Of a DNA stretch of 64,000 nucleotides, positions 48,226-58,181 are shown in pieces. This DNA is from Burkholderiales bacterium (lineage in GTDB: Bacteria > Pseudomonadota > Gammaproteobacteria > Burkholderiales > SG8-41). The notes below the pieces were generated by a model. That model was not told the DNA's origin and did not search any database. It was given only the letters and a program-made list of their open reading frames with translations. The stretch lies in assembly GCA_022841375.1 (NCBI GenBank), contig JALHRQ010000008.1, positions 1 to 64,000 on the forward strand, written 5' to 3'. Position 1 is the stretch's first letter. The number at the start of each line of letters is the position of its first letter. Position numbers and translations under genes: made by a program.

Positions 48226-51033
48226 ATGATTACCGGTTTATTGAAGAAAGTGTTCGGCAGCCGCAATGAACGGCTGCTCAAGCAATATCGGCGAACAGTA
48301 CGCACCATCAACGCGCTGGAGCCGCAGATCTCGGCCCTGTCCGACGATCAATTGCGCGCCAAGACAGAAGAATTCCGCGAGCGCATCCGCAAGTCGGTAG
48401 CAGCTCCTGAGTCGGCTGCCGAGGCGGCTGCGCAGTCAGCCGATATCGACCGTCGTCGACGTGCCGCTTTGGATGCGCTGCTGCCGGAAGCTTTTGCCGT
48501 GGTGCGTGAGGCCGGCAAACGCGTGATGGGCATGCGTCATTTCGATGTGCAACTGGTCGGCGGCCTTGCGCTGCATAACGGCAAGATTGCGGAAATGCGC
48601 ACCGGTGAAGGCAAGACGCTGATGGCGACATTGCCGGCTTACCTCAATGCGCTCGGCGGGACCGGCGTGCACATCGTCACCGTCAACGACTATCTGGCGC
48701 AGCGCGATTCCGACTGGATGGGCCGCATTTACCGGTTCCTCGGTCTTACCGTGGGTGTCAACCTGTCGCAGATGGAGCATACGCTCAAGCAGGAGGCTTA
48801 TCGCGCTGACATTACCTACGGCACCAATAACGAATTCGGCTTCGATTACCTGCGTGACAACATGGTCTACGAGTTGTCCGAAAAGGTGCAGCGCGGGCTG
48901 GCCTACGCCATCGTCGATGAGGTCGATTCGATCCTGATCGACGAGGCACGCACGCCGCTGATCATTTCCGGGCAGGCGGAGGACACCACCGATCTCTACG
49001 TGCGCATGAATGTAGTTGCGCCGAAGCTGGTGCGGCAGAAGGACGAAAAAGAGCCGGGAGATTACTGGGTCGACGAAAAGGGCCATCAGGTTGTGCTATC
49101 CGAGGAAGGACACGAGCACGCCGAAGCGCTTCTGGCGCAGGCGGGCATGCTGCCCGAGGGCGGCAGCCTTTACGACGCTGTCAACATCTCGCTGATGCAT
49201 CACCTGAATGCGGCATTGCGGGCGCACAGCCTGTTTCATCGCGACCAGCAGTATGTCGTGCAGGACAACGAGATCATCATTGTCGACGAGTTTACCGGGC
49301 GGTTGATGCCGGGCCGGCGCTGGTCCGAAGGCCTGCACCAGGCGATCGAAGCCAAGGAAGGCGTGGAGATCCAGAAGGAAAACCAGACGCTCGCCACAAT
49401 CACTTTCCAGAACTATTTCCGCATGTACGGCAAGCTCGCCGGGATGACCGGCACGGCGGATACAGAGGCTTACGAGTTCCAGCAGATCTACGGTCTGGAG
49501 ACGGTGGTCATCCCGACGCACCACCCGATGATCCGCGATGACCGCATGGATCAGGTGTTCCGCACGTCGCGGGAGAAGTATCAGGCGATCGTCAACGACA
49601 TCCGGGCCTGTCACGAACGCGGCCAGCCCGTACTGGTCGGCACCACCTCGATCGAGAATTCCGAATACATTTCCGGCATGCTGCAGAAAGAGAAGCTGCC
49701 GCACAACGTGCTCAATGCCAAGCAGCATGCGCGCGAAGCCGAGATCATCACCCAGGCCGGCCGGCCGCAGGTCATCACCATTGCCACCAACATGGCGGGC
49801 CGCGGCACGGACATCGTGCTCGGCGGCAACCCCGAACCGGAAATCAACCGCGTGCTGGCCGACGAAAGCCTGGATCCGGCGGCGCGCGAGCAACGTGCTG
49901 CCACATTGCGTGCAGAATGGCAGCTGCGTCACGATCAGGTAGTGAAATCCGGCGGCCTGCATATCGTCGGCACCGAGCGGCACGAATCACGGCGGATTGA
50001 CAACCAGTTGCGCGGCCGCGCCGGCCGCCAGGGTGATCCGGGTTCGAGTCGTTTCTATCTGGCGCTCGACGATTCTCTGCTGCGCATTTTTGCTTCAGAC
50101 CGCGTCTCTGCGATTATGGAGCGGCTGAAAATGCCGGACGGCGAGGCGATCGAACACCCCTGGGTGACGCGGTCGATTGAAAATGCGCAGCGCAAGGTCG
50201 AGGCGCGCAACTTCGACATGCGCAAGCACCTGCTCGAGTATGACGATGTGGCCAACGATCAGCGCAAGGTCATCTATCAGCAGCGCAATGAGTTGCTCGA
50301 CAGTTCCGATATTTCAGCGACGATCGCCGCGATGCGCAGCGATGTGGTCAGCGCACATCTGGCGACGCATGTGCCGCCGGGCAGTCTTGAGGAGCAGTGG
50401 GACATTCCCGGACTGGAAGCCGTGTTGCGCGGTGAACTGGGTCTCGAACTGCCGGTCCAGCAATGGCTGCAGAACAGCCCGGATATGGAAGAGACCGTGC
50501 TGCGCGAGCGCGTGGTCGAGGCAGCGCACGCGCGTTACCTCGAAAAAACCGGTTCGGTCGACCAGCCGGCGATGCGCCAGTACGAACGCGCGATCATGCT
50601 GCAGAGTGTGGATTCGCACTGGCGCGAACATCTCTCGGCGCTTGATCATCTGCGGCAGGGCATCCACCTGCGCGGTTACGCGCAGAAGAATCCGACGCAG
50701 GAATACAAGCGCGAGGCGTTTGAGCTTTTCTCGCTGCTGCTCGACATGATCAAGACCGACGTCTCGCGCACGCTGATGACGGTGCAGATCCGCAGCGCCG
50801 AGGAATTGCGCGCCGCAGAGGAGCGCGAAGCGCTGCAGAATGTGCAGTACCAGCACGCCGATGCGCTGACCGGAACGACCGAGCCGGCCCTTGCCGAGCC
50901 CGAGGCCGCAGCGCAGGAAGAAAGCGAAACTGTGCAGCCCTATGTGCGCGACGGTCAGAAAGTCGGGCGCAACGAGCCCTGCCCCTGCGGTTCGGGCAAA
51001 AAATACAAGCAGTGCCACGGCAAGCTGAGCTGA
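48226..51033 (+). CDS. secA: Preprotein translocase ATPase SecA
   Basis: A 935-residue motor ATPase that pushes unfolded precursors through SecYEG. Motifs are the Walker A loop MRTGEGKT (about residues 125-132), the DEVD box in [16 protein letters not shown], the NMAGRGTDI helicase motif near residue 525, and the C-terminal zinc-binding SEC-C motif [14 protein letters not shown] used for SecB contact. No SecM-like gene precedes it; instead a hairpin terminator stands just upstream. argJ follows 16 bp later. Confidence 0.97.
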   Translation: MITGLLKKVFGSRNERLLKQYRRTVRTINALEPQISALSDDQLRAKTEEFRERIRKSVAAPESAAEAAAQSADIDRRRRAALDALLPEAFAVVREAGKRVMGMRHFDVQLVGGLALHNGKIAEMRTGEGKTLMATLPAYLNALGGTGVHIVTVNDYLAQRDSDWMGRIYRFLGLTVGVNLSQMEHTLKQEAYRADITYGTNNEFGFDYLRDNMVYELSEKVQRGLAYAIVDEVDSILIDEARTPLIISGQAEDTTDLYVRMNVVAPKLVRQKDEKEPGDYWVDEKGHQVVLSEEGHEHAEALLAQAGMLPEGGSLYDAVNISLMHHLNAALRAHSLFHRDQQYVVQDNEIIIVDEFTGRLMPGRRWSEGLHQAIEAKEGVEIQKENQTLATITFQNYFRMYGKLAGMTGTADTEAYEFQQIYGLETVVIPTHHPMIRDDRMDQVFRTSREKYQAIVNDIRACHERGQPVLVGTTSIENSEYISGMLQKEKLPHNVLNAKQHAREAEIITQAGRPQVITIATNMAGRGTDIVLGGNPEPEINRVLADESLDPAAREQRAATLRAEWQLRHDQVVKSGGLHIVGTERHESRRIDNQLRGRAGRQGDPGSSRFYLALDDSLLRIFASDRVSAIMERLKMPDGEAIEHPWVTRSIENAQRKVEARNFDMRKHLLEYDDVANDQRKVIYQQRNELLDSSDISATIAAMRSDVVSAHLATHVPPGSLEEQWDIPGLEAVLRGELGLELPVQQWLQNSPDMEETVLRERVVEAAHARYLEKTGSVDQPAMRQYERAIMLQSVDSHWREHLSALDHLRQGIHLRGYAQKNPTQEYKREAFELFSLLLDMIKTDVSRTLMTVQIRSAEELRAAEEREALQNVQYQHADALTGTTEPALAEPEAAAQEESETVQPYVRDGQKVGRNEPCPCGSGKKYKQCHGKLS

Positions 51034-51049
51034 GCTTGGGGGGACCGTC

Positions 51050-52288
51050 ATGCCCGTCAATCTGAATCCGCCCGATCCGAAATCATTGCTGCCGGTCGCC
51101 GGTGTCAGGCTGGGCATCACGCAGGCCGGCGTGCGCAAGGCGGGGCGCAAGGATCTGCTGCTGATCAGTATTGATGAGGGCGCGCGTGTGGCCGGCGTGT
51201 TTACCCAGAACCGTTTTTGTGCGGCTCCAGTTATCGTTTCGCGCCAGCATCTGTCGATGATCGACCCCGGCAAGGGGGTGCGTGCGCTGGTGGTCAATAC
51301 CGGCGTCGCTAATGCCGGGACCGGCGCTGAAGGCCTTGCCCGGGCGCGGCAGACCTGTACCGATGCGGCACAGCTGCTCGGCTGCAATGCTTCACAAGTG
51401 CTGCCCTTTTCAACCGGCGTGATCATGGAGCCGCTGCCGGTTGACCGCATCGTCGCCGGCCTGCCGCAATGCATTGCCGCGCTGAAGGCGGATGCCTGGG
51501 CCGATGCCGCCGCCGCGATCATGACCACGGATACGGTGCCGAAGGCCGTGTCCCGGCAGTTTGCGGTAGGCGCTGCGACCATCACCGTGACCGGGATTTC
51601 GAAGGGCGCCGGCATGATTCATCCGGGCATGGCGACGATGCTCGGTTTTGTCGCCACCGATGCGAACGTCAGTCAGCCGCTGGTCAAGGCCGCGGTGGCT
51701 TATGCGGCGCAGCACTCATTCAATGCGATTACCGTTGATGGCGACACCTCGACCAACGACAGTTTCATGCTGATTGCCACCGGCAAGGCGGCGATGGCTG
51801 AAATCATCGATGCGAAAAGTCCTGAATATCAGGCATTCCGCGATGCCGTGACGGTGGTGGCGACGACGCTGGCGCAGGCCATTGTGCGCGACGGTGAAGG
51901 TGCGACCAAGTTCATCACCATCAGGGTGGAAGCGGGGCGCGACGAAGACGAGTGCCGCAAGGTGGCATTTGCGATCGCCCATTCACCACTGATCAAGACC
52001 GCATTTTTTGCATCCGATCCCAATCTCGGCCGGATTCTTGCCGCCATCGGTTATGCAGGCATCAATGATCTTGAAGTCGAGGGCGTTGAACTGTATCTCG
52101 ATGACGTGCTGGTCGCCGAGCGCGGCGGACGCAGCCCGTCGTATGACGAAGCGCAGGGCCAGCGCGTGATGAAGCAGGCGGAAATTACCGTGCGTGTCGT
52201 GCTCAACCGCGGCCGTGCCGCGACGACGGTCTGGACCTGTGACCTGTCGCATGACTACGTCAGCATCAACGCGGACTATCGAAGCTGA
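51050..52288 (+). CDS. argJ: Bifunctional ornithine/glutamate acetyltransferase ArgJ
   Basis: A 412-residue enzyme that moves acetyl from N-acetylornithine to glutamate, recycling the acetyl group in arginine synthesis; many also make N-acetylglutamate from acetyl-CoA. The proenzyme cleaves itself before Thr196 within GMATMLGF, which is intact, giving alpha and beta chains. EGATKF near residue 284 and the C-terminal NADYRS are also typical. It is downstream of secA, as in other betaproteobacteria. Confidence 0.96.
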   Translation: MPVNLNPPDPKSLLPVAGVRLGITQAGVRKAGRKDLLLISIDEGARVAGVFTQNRFCAAPVIVSRQHLSMIDPGKGVRALVVNTGVANAGTGAEGLARARQTCTDAAQLLGCNASQVLPFSTGVIMEPLPVDRIVAGLPQCIAALKADAWADAAAAIMTTDTVPKAVSRQFAVGAATITVTGISKGAGMIHPGMATMLGFVATDANVSQPLVKAAVAYAAQHSFNAITVDGDTSTNDSFMLIATGKAAMAEIIDAKSPEYQAFRDAVTVVATTLAQAIVRDGEGATKFITIRVEAGRDEDECRKVAFAIAHSPLIKTAFFASDPNLGRILAAIGYAGINDLEVEGVELYLDDVLVAERGGRSPSYDEAQGQRVMKQAEITVRVVLNRGRAATTVWTCDLSHDYVSINADYRS

Positions 52289-52349
52289 CCGTCCCAAGTT
52301 GTGAATATAAAAACAACAGCCTAAATAAACTGTTTAAATACAAATAGTT

Positions 52350-53252
52350 ATGAAGAATTCCAAGGCGACCGGCACTTCCTCCAACCCGACATCGCTGCTT
52401 GATCGCGCGGAATCGGTGCTGGCGCGGCTCGAGCAGATGCTGCCGCCGCCGACTGCATCCGTCGACTGGAAGGCGTCGATCGCGTTTCGCTGGCGGCGCA
52501 AGGGCGAGCGGGCTGCGCTGGAACCCATCCACCATGTGCATCAAATTGATCTGCACGACCTGCACGGCATCGACGAGCAGAAATCGCTGGTTGAGCAGAA
52601 CACCCGTCAGTTTGTCGCAGGATTGCCCGCCAACAATGTGCTGCTGACCGGTGCCCGCGGCACCGGCAAGTCGTCGCTGGTCAAGGCCTTGCTTAACAAA
52701 TACGCGATGCGCGGCTTGCGACTGATCGAAGTCGAAAAGCGCGACCTGACCGACCTGCCGGACATCGTTGAGCTGATTCATGCCCGGCCCGAGCGCTTTG
52801 TGCTGTATTGCGACGACCTGTCGTTCGAGGCGGACGAACACGGTTACAAGGCGCTGAAAGTGGTGCTCGACGGTTCGGTCGCCGCGGCCTCCGAAAACTG
52901 CCTGGTTTATGCGACCTCGAACCGTCGCCACCTGATGCCGGAATTCATGAATGAAAATCTTGAATACCAGCATGTCGGCGACGAGATCCATCCCGGCGAG
53001 ACCAGCGAAGAAAAGGTGTCGTTGTCGGAACGCTTTGGTCTGTGGGTGTCGTTCCATTCCTTCGATCAGGACGAATACCTGAGTATCGTCCGCGTCTGGC
53101 TCGAACACTTCAAGGTGTCCGGTGTGAAAAGCGCCGATGTTGAACACGCTGCGCTGCAATGGGCGCTGACCCGCGGCTCGCGCAGCGGACGCGTGGCGTG
53201 GCAGTTCGCCCGCGACTGGGCCGGCCGCACGCGCCTCGCGCGGCGCAAATAA
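52350..53252 (+). CDS. DUF815 AAA-type ATPase
   Basis: A 300-residue ATP-binding protein of the DUF815 family. Walker A is GARGTGKS (101-108), the Walker B-like segment is VLYCDDLSFE near residue 150, and sensor-type ATSNRRHLMPEF near 190. The family's role is unknown. It begins after a short AT-rich gap (52289-52349) and is followed five bases later by the NUDIX/ThiE gene, so the two probably share a transcript. Confidence 0.88.
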   Translation: MKNSKATGTSSNPTSLLDRAESVLARLEQMLPPPTASVDWKASIAFRWRRKGERAALEPIHHVHQIDLHDLHGIDEQKSLVEQNTRQFVAGLPANNVLLTGARGTGKSSLVKALLNKYAMRGLRLIEVEKRDLTDLPDIVELIHARPERFVLYCDDLSFEADEHGYKALKVVLDGSVAAASENCLVYATSNRRHLMPEFMNENLEYQHVGDEIHPGETSEEKVSLSERFGLWVSFHSFDQDEYLSIVRVWLEHFKVSGVKSADVEHAALQWALTRGSRSGRVAWQFARDWAGRTRLARRK

Positions 53253-53257
53253 ATCCG

Positions 53258-54226
53258 ATGAGTTCGTCCGCGGGACGCCGCCGCATTGCGGTTGTTGCCG
53301 CCGTGCTGCAGCAGCCGGACGGCCGTTTCCTGCTGGCGCAGCGGCCGCAGGGCAAGGTCTACGCCGGTTACTGGGAGTTTCCCGGCGGCAAGGTAGAACC
53401 CGGCGAGACGCCGCTGCAGGCCCTGGTCCGCGAACTGCATGAGGAACTGGGCATTGACGTTACTGCTGCCTATCCCTGGCTGATCCGGGAATTTGACTAT
53501 GAACACGCCGATGTGCGGCTGCATTTTTTCCGCGTGCGCGGCTGGCGCGGCGAGTTGCACGGACGCGAGGCGCAGGCCTTCTCGTGGCAGCGTATCGAAG
53601 CGATTGACGTATCACCACTGTTGCCGGCGAACGGCCCGATCCTCAATGCGTTGGCCATCCCTGAAACTTACGGCATTACCGGATTTGCCGCGTCGGAACA
53701 AACGCGTGCGCTGGCTGCTGTGGATGTCGCGCTTCGCCGCGGGTTGCGGCTGATCCAGGTGCGCGGCAGGGATTGGCCCGCTGATGCATTTGCAGACTAT
53801 GCGCGAGAGATTGTGCGGCGGGCGAAAGCCGTTGGCGCGCGGGTGCTGATCAATGGCGATATTGAACTCGCGCAATGCTGCGGGGCCGACGGCGTGCATC
53901 TGACGTCAGCGCAACTGCACACGCTGGCAGCGCGACCGCAGTTGGCGCTGGTCGGCGCCTCCTGTCACAGCGCGGAAGAATTGCGTCGGGCGGAAGCCCT
54001 TGGGGTGGATTTCGTCGTGCTCGGCCCTGTGCTGCCGACACCGACGCATCCTGACGCGCCGTTGCTGGGCTGGGCGGGATTCAGTGAGTGTGTTTCTGCA
54101 AACCGAATCCCGGTTTTTGCGCTGGGCGGATTGCAGGAAACGGATCGTGCAGAGGCGTTGGTTAACGGCGCGCACGGCCTTGCCATGATCCGTGGGGTCT
54201 GGCTGCCCGGTTCGACATCCGGTTAA
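53258..54226 (+). CDS. NUDIX hydrolase fused to a ThiE-like domain
   Basis: A 322-residue two-domain protein. Residues 8-130 are a MutT-like NUDIX domain with a complete box [12 protein letters not shown]...RELHEELGI (43-65), suited to cleaning oxidised nucleoside triphosphates. Residues 145-318 resemble thiamine-phosphate synthase but lack usual substrate residues: INGD replaces INDR, DGVHLTS replaces DGVHLGQ, and PTPTHP replaces the PTxTK loop. The thiamine step is therefore doubtful; the fusion itself is widespread in beta- and gammaproteobacteria. It overlaps the convergent yacG stop by four bases. Confidence 0.88.
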   Translation: MSSSAGRRRIAVVAAVLQQPDGRFLLAQRPQGKVYAGYWEFPGGKVEPGETPLQALVRELHEELGIDVTAAYPWLIREFDYEHADVRLHFFRVRGWRGELHGREAQAFSWQRIEAIDVSPLLPANGPILNALAIPETYGITGFAASEQTRALAAVDVALRRGLRLIQVRGRDWPADAFADYAREIVRRAKAVGARVLINGDIELAQCCGADGVHLTSAQLHTLAARPQLALVGASCHSAEELRRAEALGVDFVVLGPVLPTPTHPDAPLLGWAGFSECVSANRIPVFALGGLQETDRAEALVNGAHGLAMIRGVWLPGSTSG

Positions 54227-54426
54227 TTCGGCTTGAAGTCCGGGTCTGCCGTCGGCAATTCTTCTGATTCGTCGCTTTCGGACACCGGGACGCGATAACG
54301 TTCGGTGGCCCAGGCGCCAAGATCAATCATCTTGCAACGCTCAGAGCAAAACGGACGAAAACGGTTCTCGGGGTTCCATTCGATGCTAGCGCCGCAGTGC
54401 GGGCAGATGACAATTTTTCCAGCCAT
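54223..54426 (-). CDS. yacG: DNA gyrase inhibitor YacG
   Basis: A 67-residue zinc protein with four cysteines at 8, 11, 27 and 31 (ICPHCG and FCSERC) and an acidic disordered tail. YacG binds the GyrB C-terminal domain and blocks DNA binding by gyrase. The context is the standard yacG-zapD-coaE-pilD-pilC run on the minus strand. It starts three bases after the zapD stop. Confidence 0.94.
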   Translation of the reverse strand: MAGKIVICPHCGASIEWNPENRFRPFCSERCKMIDLGAWATERYRVPVSESDESEELPTADPDFKPN

Positions 54427-54429
54427 CGT

Positions 54430-55185
54430 TCAGAGATTGCAGAAGGTCAGTTCAAATTCGACGTCAGTTTCCGACGCCTTCGGCCGTTGCATGCCTTCCT
54501 GTGTGGTGAAGCGGATGTTCAGCGCATATTTGTTGGCGCTGATTTCGGGAACGCAGACGTAGTCGCCCGACAATCCGATGCGCAGCATCTGTGCCATGCG
54601 CCCCGCCATCATTTGCTGATAGACGCCTTGATGTGCTATCTGCGAGGTAGTCTTGCCGCTTTCACGGAGCAGGCGCAGCACGATGCCGATCGCATCGCGA
54701 GTCGGCAGGAACGGTGCCAGCCATTGCTGCAGATCGTGGCGCCGCACTTCCGTTTCCTGCTGCAGCCAGTAGTGATAGGAAGGCAGGTCAAACTCGCAGA
54801 CGCCGCCCGGTATCGCAGTGCGCTGCTTGATGCTCATCAGCCATTCATTTTCACGCAGTTCCTGGCCAACTTTTCCTGACGCCTGGAACAGCCGCGATGA
54901 ACACTGGTCGATCTGCCAGAGTACGTTTTCGAGGGCTTCCTCGGAAATGTCCGGGTTGTCGCGCAGCGCCTCGAGCACCTGTTTCTGGCGTTCGAGTTCC
55001 TGCAGCAGGTCGGATTTGAGATCGGCGCGGCTGGCGACTTCGAGGATTTCGAAAATCAGCAGCAGCGCGACATGGTGTTCTTCGCCATCGAGTTTGCCGA
55101 CGAAGTAGTCGATACGCTCGAACAGATCCTCGAGGCGCAGCAGGGTCCGCACGCGCTCGCTGAGGGGATGCTCGTAGACAATCAC
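54430..55185 (-). CDS. zapD: Cell division protein ZapD
   Basis: A 251-residue cytoplasmic protein that bundles FtsZ filaments by binding the FtsZ C-terminal peptide. Family features are IVYEHPLSERVRTLLRLEDLF at the start, the helical FELLEV-type region, and LPSYHYWL near residue 155. There are no membrane segments. It lies downstream of coaE with an 88-bp gap (55186-55273) in which no gene is seen. Confidence 0.95.
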   Translation of the reverse strand: MIVYEHPLSERVRTLLRLEDLFERIDYFVGKLDGEEHHVALLLIFEILEVASRADLKSDLLQELERQKQVLEALRDNPDISEEALENVLWQIDQCSSRLFQASGKVGQELRENEWLMSIKQRTAIPGGVCEFDLPSYHYWLQQETEVRRHDLQQWLAPFLPTRDAIGIVLRLLRESGKTTSQIAHQGVYQQMMAGRMAQMLRIGLSGDYVCVPEISANKYALNIRFTTQEGMQRPKASETDVEFELTFCNL

Positions 55186-55273
55186 GTCCGGTGCGCCCGA
55201 TAGATTAGGGTAAGAATGCAGTTGCCGGAGTATCGGCCAAAAACCGCAAAAGATAAAGGCTTAATGCGCTGAT

Positions 55274-55891
55274 TCATTGCGGGTTTTGGGCTGCTACCGC
55301 CAGTTTCAGGTAGCGGTCATGCAACGGCGCAACCTGACTGCGTAACCGGGCAATATCCGCGTCGTTACGCAGCACGTCGTCTGCCCGATCCAGCCTTTGC
55401 TGTCGGGGCAGTTGCGCAACCATGATTGCCCGCACGGCTTCTTCGGTCAGTCCGCTGCGCTGCATGGTGCGTCTGATTTGATCGGATTCGTCGCAGTCAA
55501 TGACCAGCACTCGCCGCACCAGATCTTGGTAGCCGCCGGTTTCCAGCAGCAGCGGCACCACCAGCATGACGTAAGGGGCGGTTGAACGGACCGCACGATC
55601 CCGCGCTTCGGCGCGGATCAAGGGATGGAGGATAGCTTCAAGCACTTTGCGCTGGGCGGGTTCGTTAAATACCCTTTTCCGCATCGCCGCCCGGTCGAGG
55701 CTGCCATCCGCGGCCACGATGCCGGTGCCGAAGGCCGCCGTGATCGCCGGCATCGCGAGTCCGCCAGGTCGGGTCAGTTCATGAGCAATGTCGTCAGTAT
55801 CAATAATGCCGGCGCCCAGTTCGGCAAACAGTGCGGCAGCACTTGATTTACCGGAACCGATGCCACCGGTGACGCCGACGCAGTACGTCAT
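55274..55891 (-). CDS. coaE: Dephospho-CoA kinase
   Basis: A 205-residue kinase that finishes coenzyme A synthesis by phosphorylating dephospho-CoA. The P-loop is GGIGSGKS (9-16), then the DTDDIAHELTRPGG acceptor region near 31, LHPLIR near 92 and VPLLLETGG near 114. The ATG at 55889-55891 overlaps the pilD stop by one base; the frame continues upstream inside pilD but only as a shadow. The pathway is shared with coaX at 8.5 kb. Confidence 0.95.
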   Translation of the reverse strand: MTYCVGVTGGIGSGKSSAAALFAELGAGIIDTDDIAHELTRPGGLAMPAITAAFGTGIVAADGSLDRAAMRKRVFNEPAQRKVLEAILHPLIRAEARDRAVRSTAPYVMLVVPLLLETGGYQDLVRRVLVIDCDESDQIRRTMQRSGLTEEAVRAIMVAQLPRQQRLDRADDVLRNDADIARLRSQVAPLHDRYLKLAVAAQNPQ

Positions 55892-56742
55892 CAGAGCGGG
55901 CCGAGATAGGCGCGGGTCAAGGCCGGTCCGTGCAGCAAAGCAATCATGCCGGCGATGGCGAGGTAGGGGCCAAATGGGATCGGTACGCTGCGTCCTCGGC
56001 CTGCGAAAACGATCAGGCCAATGCCGATGACAGCGCCGACGAGCGATGACAGCAGTATCGTCAGCGGCAGCATGGTCCAGCCCAGCCAGGCGCCGATGGC
56101 CGCGAGCAATTTGAAATCCCCGTATCCCATACCTTCCTTGCCGGTGGCCCACTTGAAGGCCCAGTATACGGACCACAGCGTGAGGTAGCCGGCGGCCGCG
56201 CCGATTACTGCCGCCGGCAGGCTGACGTAGGTGGCGTTGATGTTGAACAGCAGGCCCAGCCACAGCAAGGGCAGTGTGATGCTGTCCGGCAGGTAGAACG
56301 TATCCAGGTCGATGAAAGTCAGCGCGATCATTGCCCAGGTGAAGATGAGTGCACCCGCTGCGGCCATGCCGTAACCGAAATGCCAGGCAATGTAGCCGGA
56401 TAACACGCCGGTTAGTAATTCGACCATGGGATAACGCCGGGAAATGGGCGCTTTGCAAGCAGCGCATTTGCCGCGCAATACCAGCCAGCTCAGCAAGGGA
56501 ACGTTTTCCAGTGCGGTGATGCGGTGACCGCATGACGGGCAGGCGGAGCGCGGCACGACCAGGTTGTAGCGTTCAACGGGCGCTGGTTCCTGCCCGGCGA
56601 GTTCGGCGCATTCCGCTTTCCATTGCCGTTCCATCATCTTGGGCAGGCGGTGGATCACGACATTGAGAAAACTGCCGACGCACAAACCGAGCAGCGCGGC
56701 GCAGATAACGAAAATGGGTGGAGTCGACAATACGGTCATCAT
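55891..56742 (-). CDS. pilD: Type IV prepilin peptidase / N-methyltransferase PilD
   Basis: A 283-residue inner-membrane aspartic peptidase that cleaves and N-methylates type IV prepilins and type II pseudopilins. About eight helices are visible. The cytoplasmic loop has the four zinc cysteines at 68, 71, 93 and 96. The catalytic aspartates are in FIDLDTFYLPD (143-153) and GYGDF (206-210). It lies between pilC and coaE as in many proteobacteria. Confidence 0.95.
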   Translation of the reverse strand: MMTVLSTPPIFVICAALLGLCVGSFLNVVIHRLPKMMERQWKAECAELAGQEPAPVERYNLVVPRSACPSCGHRITALENVPLLSWLVLRGKCAACKAPISRRYPMVELLTGVLSGYIAWHFGYGMAAAGALIFTWAMIALTFIDLDTFYLPDSITLPLLWLGLLFNINATYVSLPAAVIGAAAGYLTLWSVYWAFKWATGKEGMGYGDFKLLAAIGAWLGWTMLPLTILLSSLVGAVIGIGLIVFAGRGRSVPIPFGPYLAIAGMIALLHGPALTRAYLGPL

Positions 56743-56839
56743 TGCTGGAGCCGGCCTCGGGTATCGGAAATGGACCGGTGCGATGATGCCGAGTGCGCGC
56801 CGGACGGGGGATGGCGTTGTTCGGCGCCGTCCGTCTTTT

Positions 56840-58066
56840 TTATACGGCGGAGCCGAGCTTGAAGATGGGCAGATACATCGCGATCACCATGCCGCCGATC
56901 AGCGTGCCCAGCACCACCATGATCATCGGTTCCATCAGGCTGGCCAGCGCCTCGACCGTGTCATCAACTTCCTGTTCGAAGAAGTCGGCGACTTTGCCGA
57001 GCATCGCGTCGAGCGAGCCGGCTTCCTCGCCGATCATCGCCATCTGGATCACCATATTGGGGAACACTTCGGTGCCCTGCATGGATGACGTCAGACTTGA
57101 ACCTGTCGAAACCTCGGCCTGGATTTTTTTGGTCGCCACGTAATACACATAGTTGCCCGATGCGCCTGCGACTGACCCCAGCGCTTCCACCAGAGGCACA
57201 CCGGCGGCAAACATCGTGGCCAGCGTACGCGTCCAGCGCGCAATTGACGATTTGCGGATGAGGTCACCGAAGACCGGGATTTTCAGAACTACGCGATCCA
57301 TGAACATCTGCATTTTCACTGAACGTTTCCAGGTCCAGAAAAAAGCATAAATGCTGCCGCCGAGGGTGCTGAACAGGATGAACCAGTTGGCAACGACGAA
57401 GTCGGACATGGCCATCACGATCAGCGTCGGGGTCGGAAGATCCGCGCCGAAACTCTTGAACACTTCCTTGAACGCAGGAATCACGAAAATCATGATGATC
57501 GCGGTGATTACAACTGCAACCACGATAATTGCAATCGGGTAGAACAGCGCCGACTTGATCTTGGCCTTGATGCCGAGAATCTTTTCCTTGTAGGTCGCGA
57601 GGCGGTCGAGCAGGCTTTCCAGAATACCCGCCGCTTCACCGGCACCGACCAGATTGCAGAACAGGGCGTCAAAGTGCAGGGGGTGTTTTTCGAACGCCTG
57701 TTTCAGATTCATGCCGGTTTCGACATCGGCCTTGATGGTCATCAGCAGGCGTGCGACCGCAGGATTGGCGTGGCCCTTGCCGACAATGTCAAAGGCCTGC
57801 AGCAACGGTACGCCGGATTTCATCATCGTCGCCAATTGGCGCGTAAACAGCGTGATGTCCTTTTCGGAAACCGAACCGCCCCGGCCGAGACGCTGTTTTT
57901 TTACCTCGGTGACTTTGATGCCCTGGCGGCGCAAGATCGCGTTGACCTGCGCTTCACCGCTGGCCTGCATTTCACCGCGCACCGTTTTTCCGGCGCGATC
58001 CTGCCCGACCCAGCGGAACGTGACTTCTACGATCTCGGGTTTACGTGCGGCAGCGGCTGTGGCCAT
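56840..58066 (-). CDS. pilC: Type IV pilus inner-membrane platform protein PilC
   Basis: A 408-residue GSPII_F family protein: a soluble N-terminal region, two repeats of the F domain (about residues 75-195 and 278-400) and three membrane helices. It forms the platform on which pilin is assembled. Motifs include FTRQLATMMKSGVPLLQAF and its repeat WTRTLATMFAAGVPLVEAL. The usual partner ATPase gene pilB is not upstream; a CorC-like gene is, after a 115-bp gap without a visible gene. Confidence 0.93.
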   Translation of the reverse strand: MATAAAARKPEIVEVTFRWVGQDRAGKTVRGEMQASGEAQVNAILRRQGIKVTEVKKQRLGRGGSVSEKDITLFTRQLATMMKSGVPLLQAFDIVGKGHANPAVARLLMTIKADVETGMNLKQAFEKHPLHFDALFCNLVGAGEAAGILESLLDRLATYKEKILGIKAKIKSALFYPIAIIVVAVVITAIIMIFVIPAFKEVFKSFGADLPTPTLIVMAMSDFVVANWFILFSTLGGSIYAFFWTWKRSVKMQMFMDRVVLKIPVFGDLIRKSSIARWTRTLATMFAAGVPLVEALGSVAGASGNYVYYVATKKIQAEVSTGSSLTSSMQGTEVFPNMVIQMAMIGEEAGSLDAMLGKVADFFEQEVDDTVEALASLMEPMIMVVLGTLIGGMVIAMYLPIFKLGSAV

Positions 58067-58181
58067 GGCGAGCCTCCAAAATCTCTCAAGGAACCAATAA
58101 GTTACGAGCAGTTATTAATCGGAATGATGCCTTTACTCGCCCCCTTTGTAAAGGCGATACGTCACACCCGCGTGCACGCAC

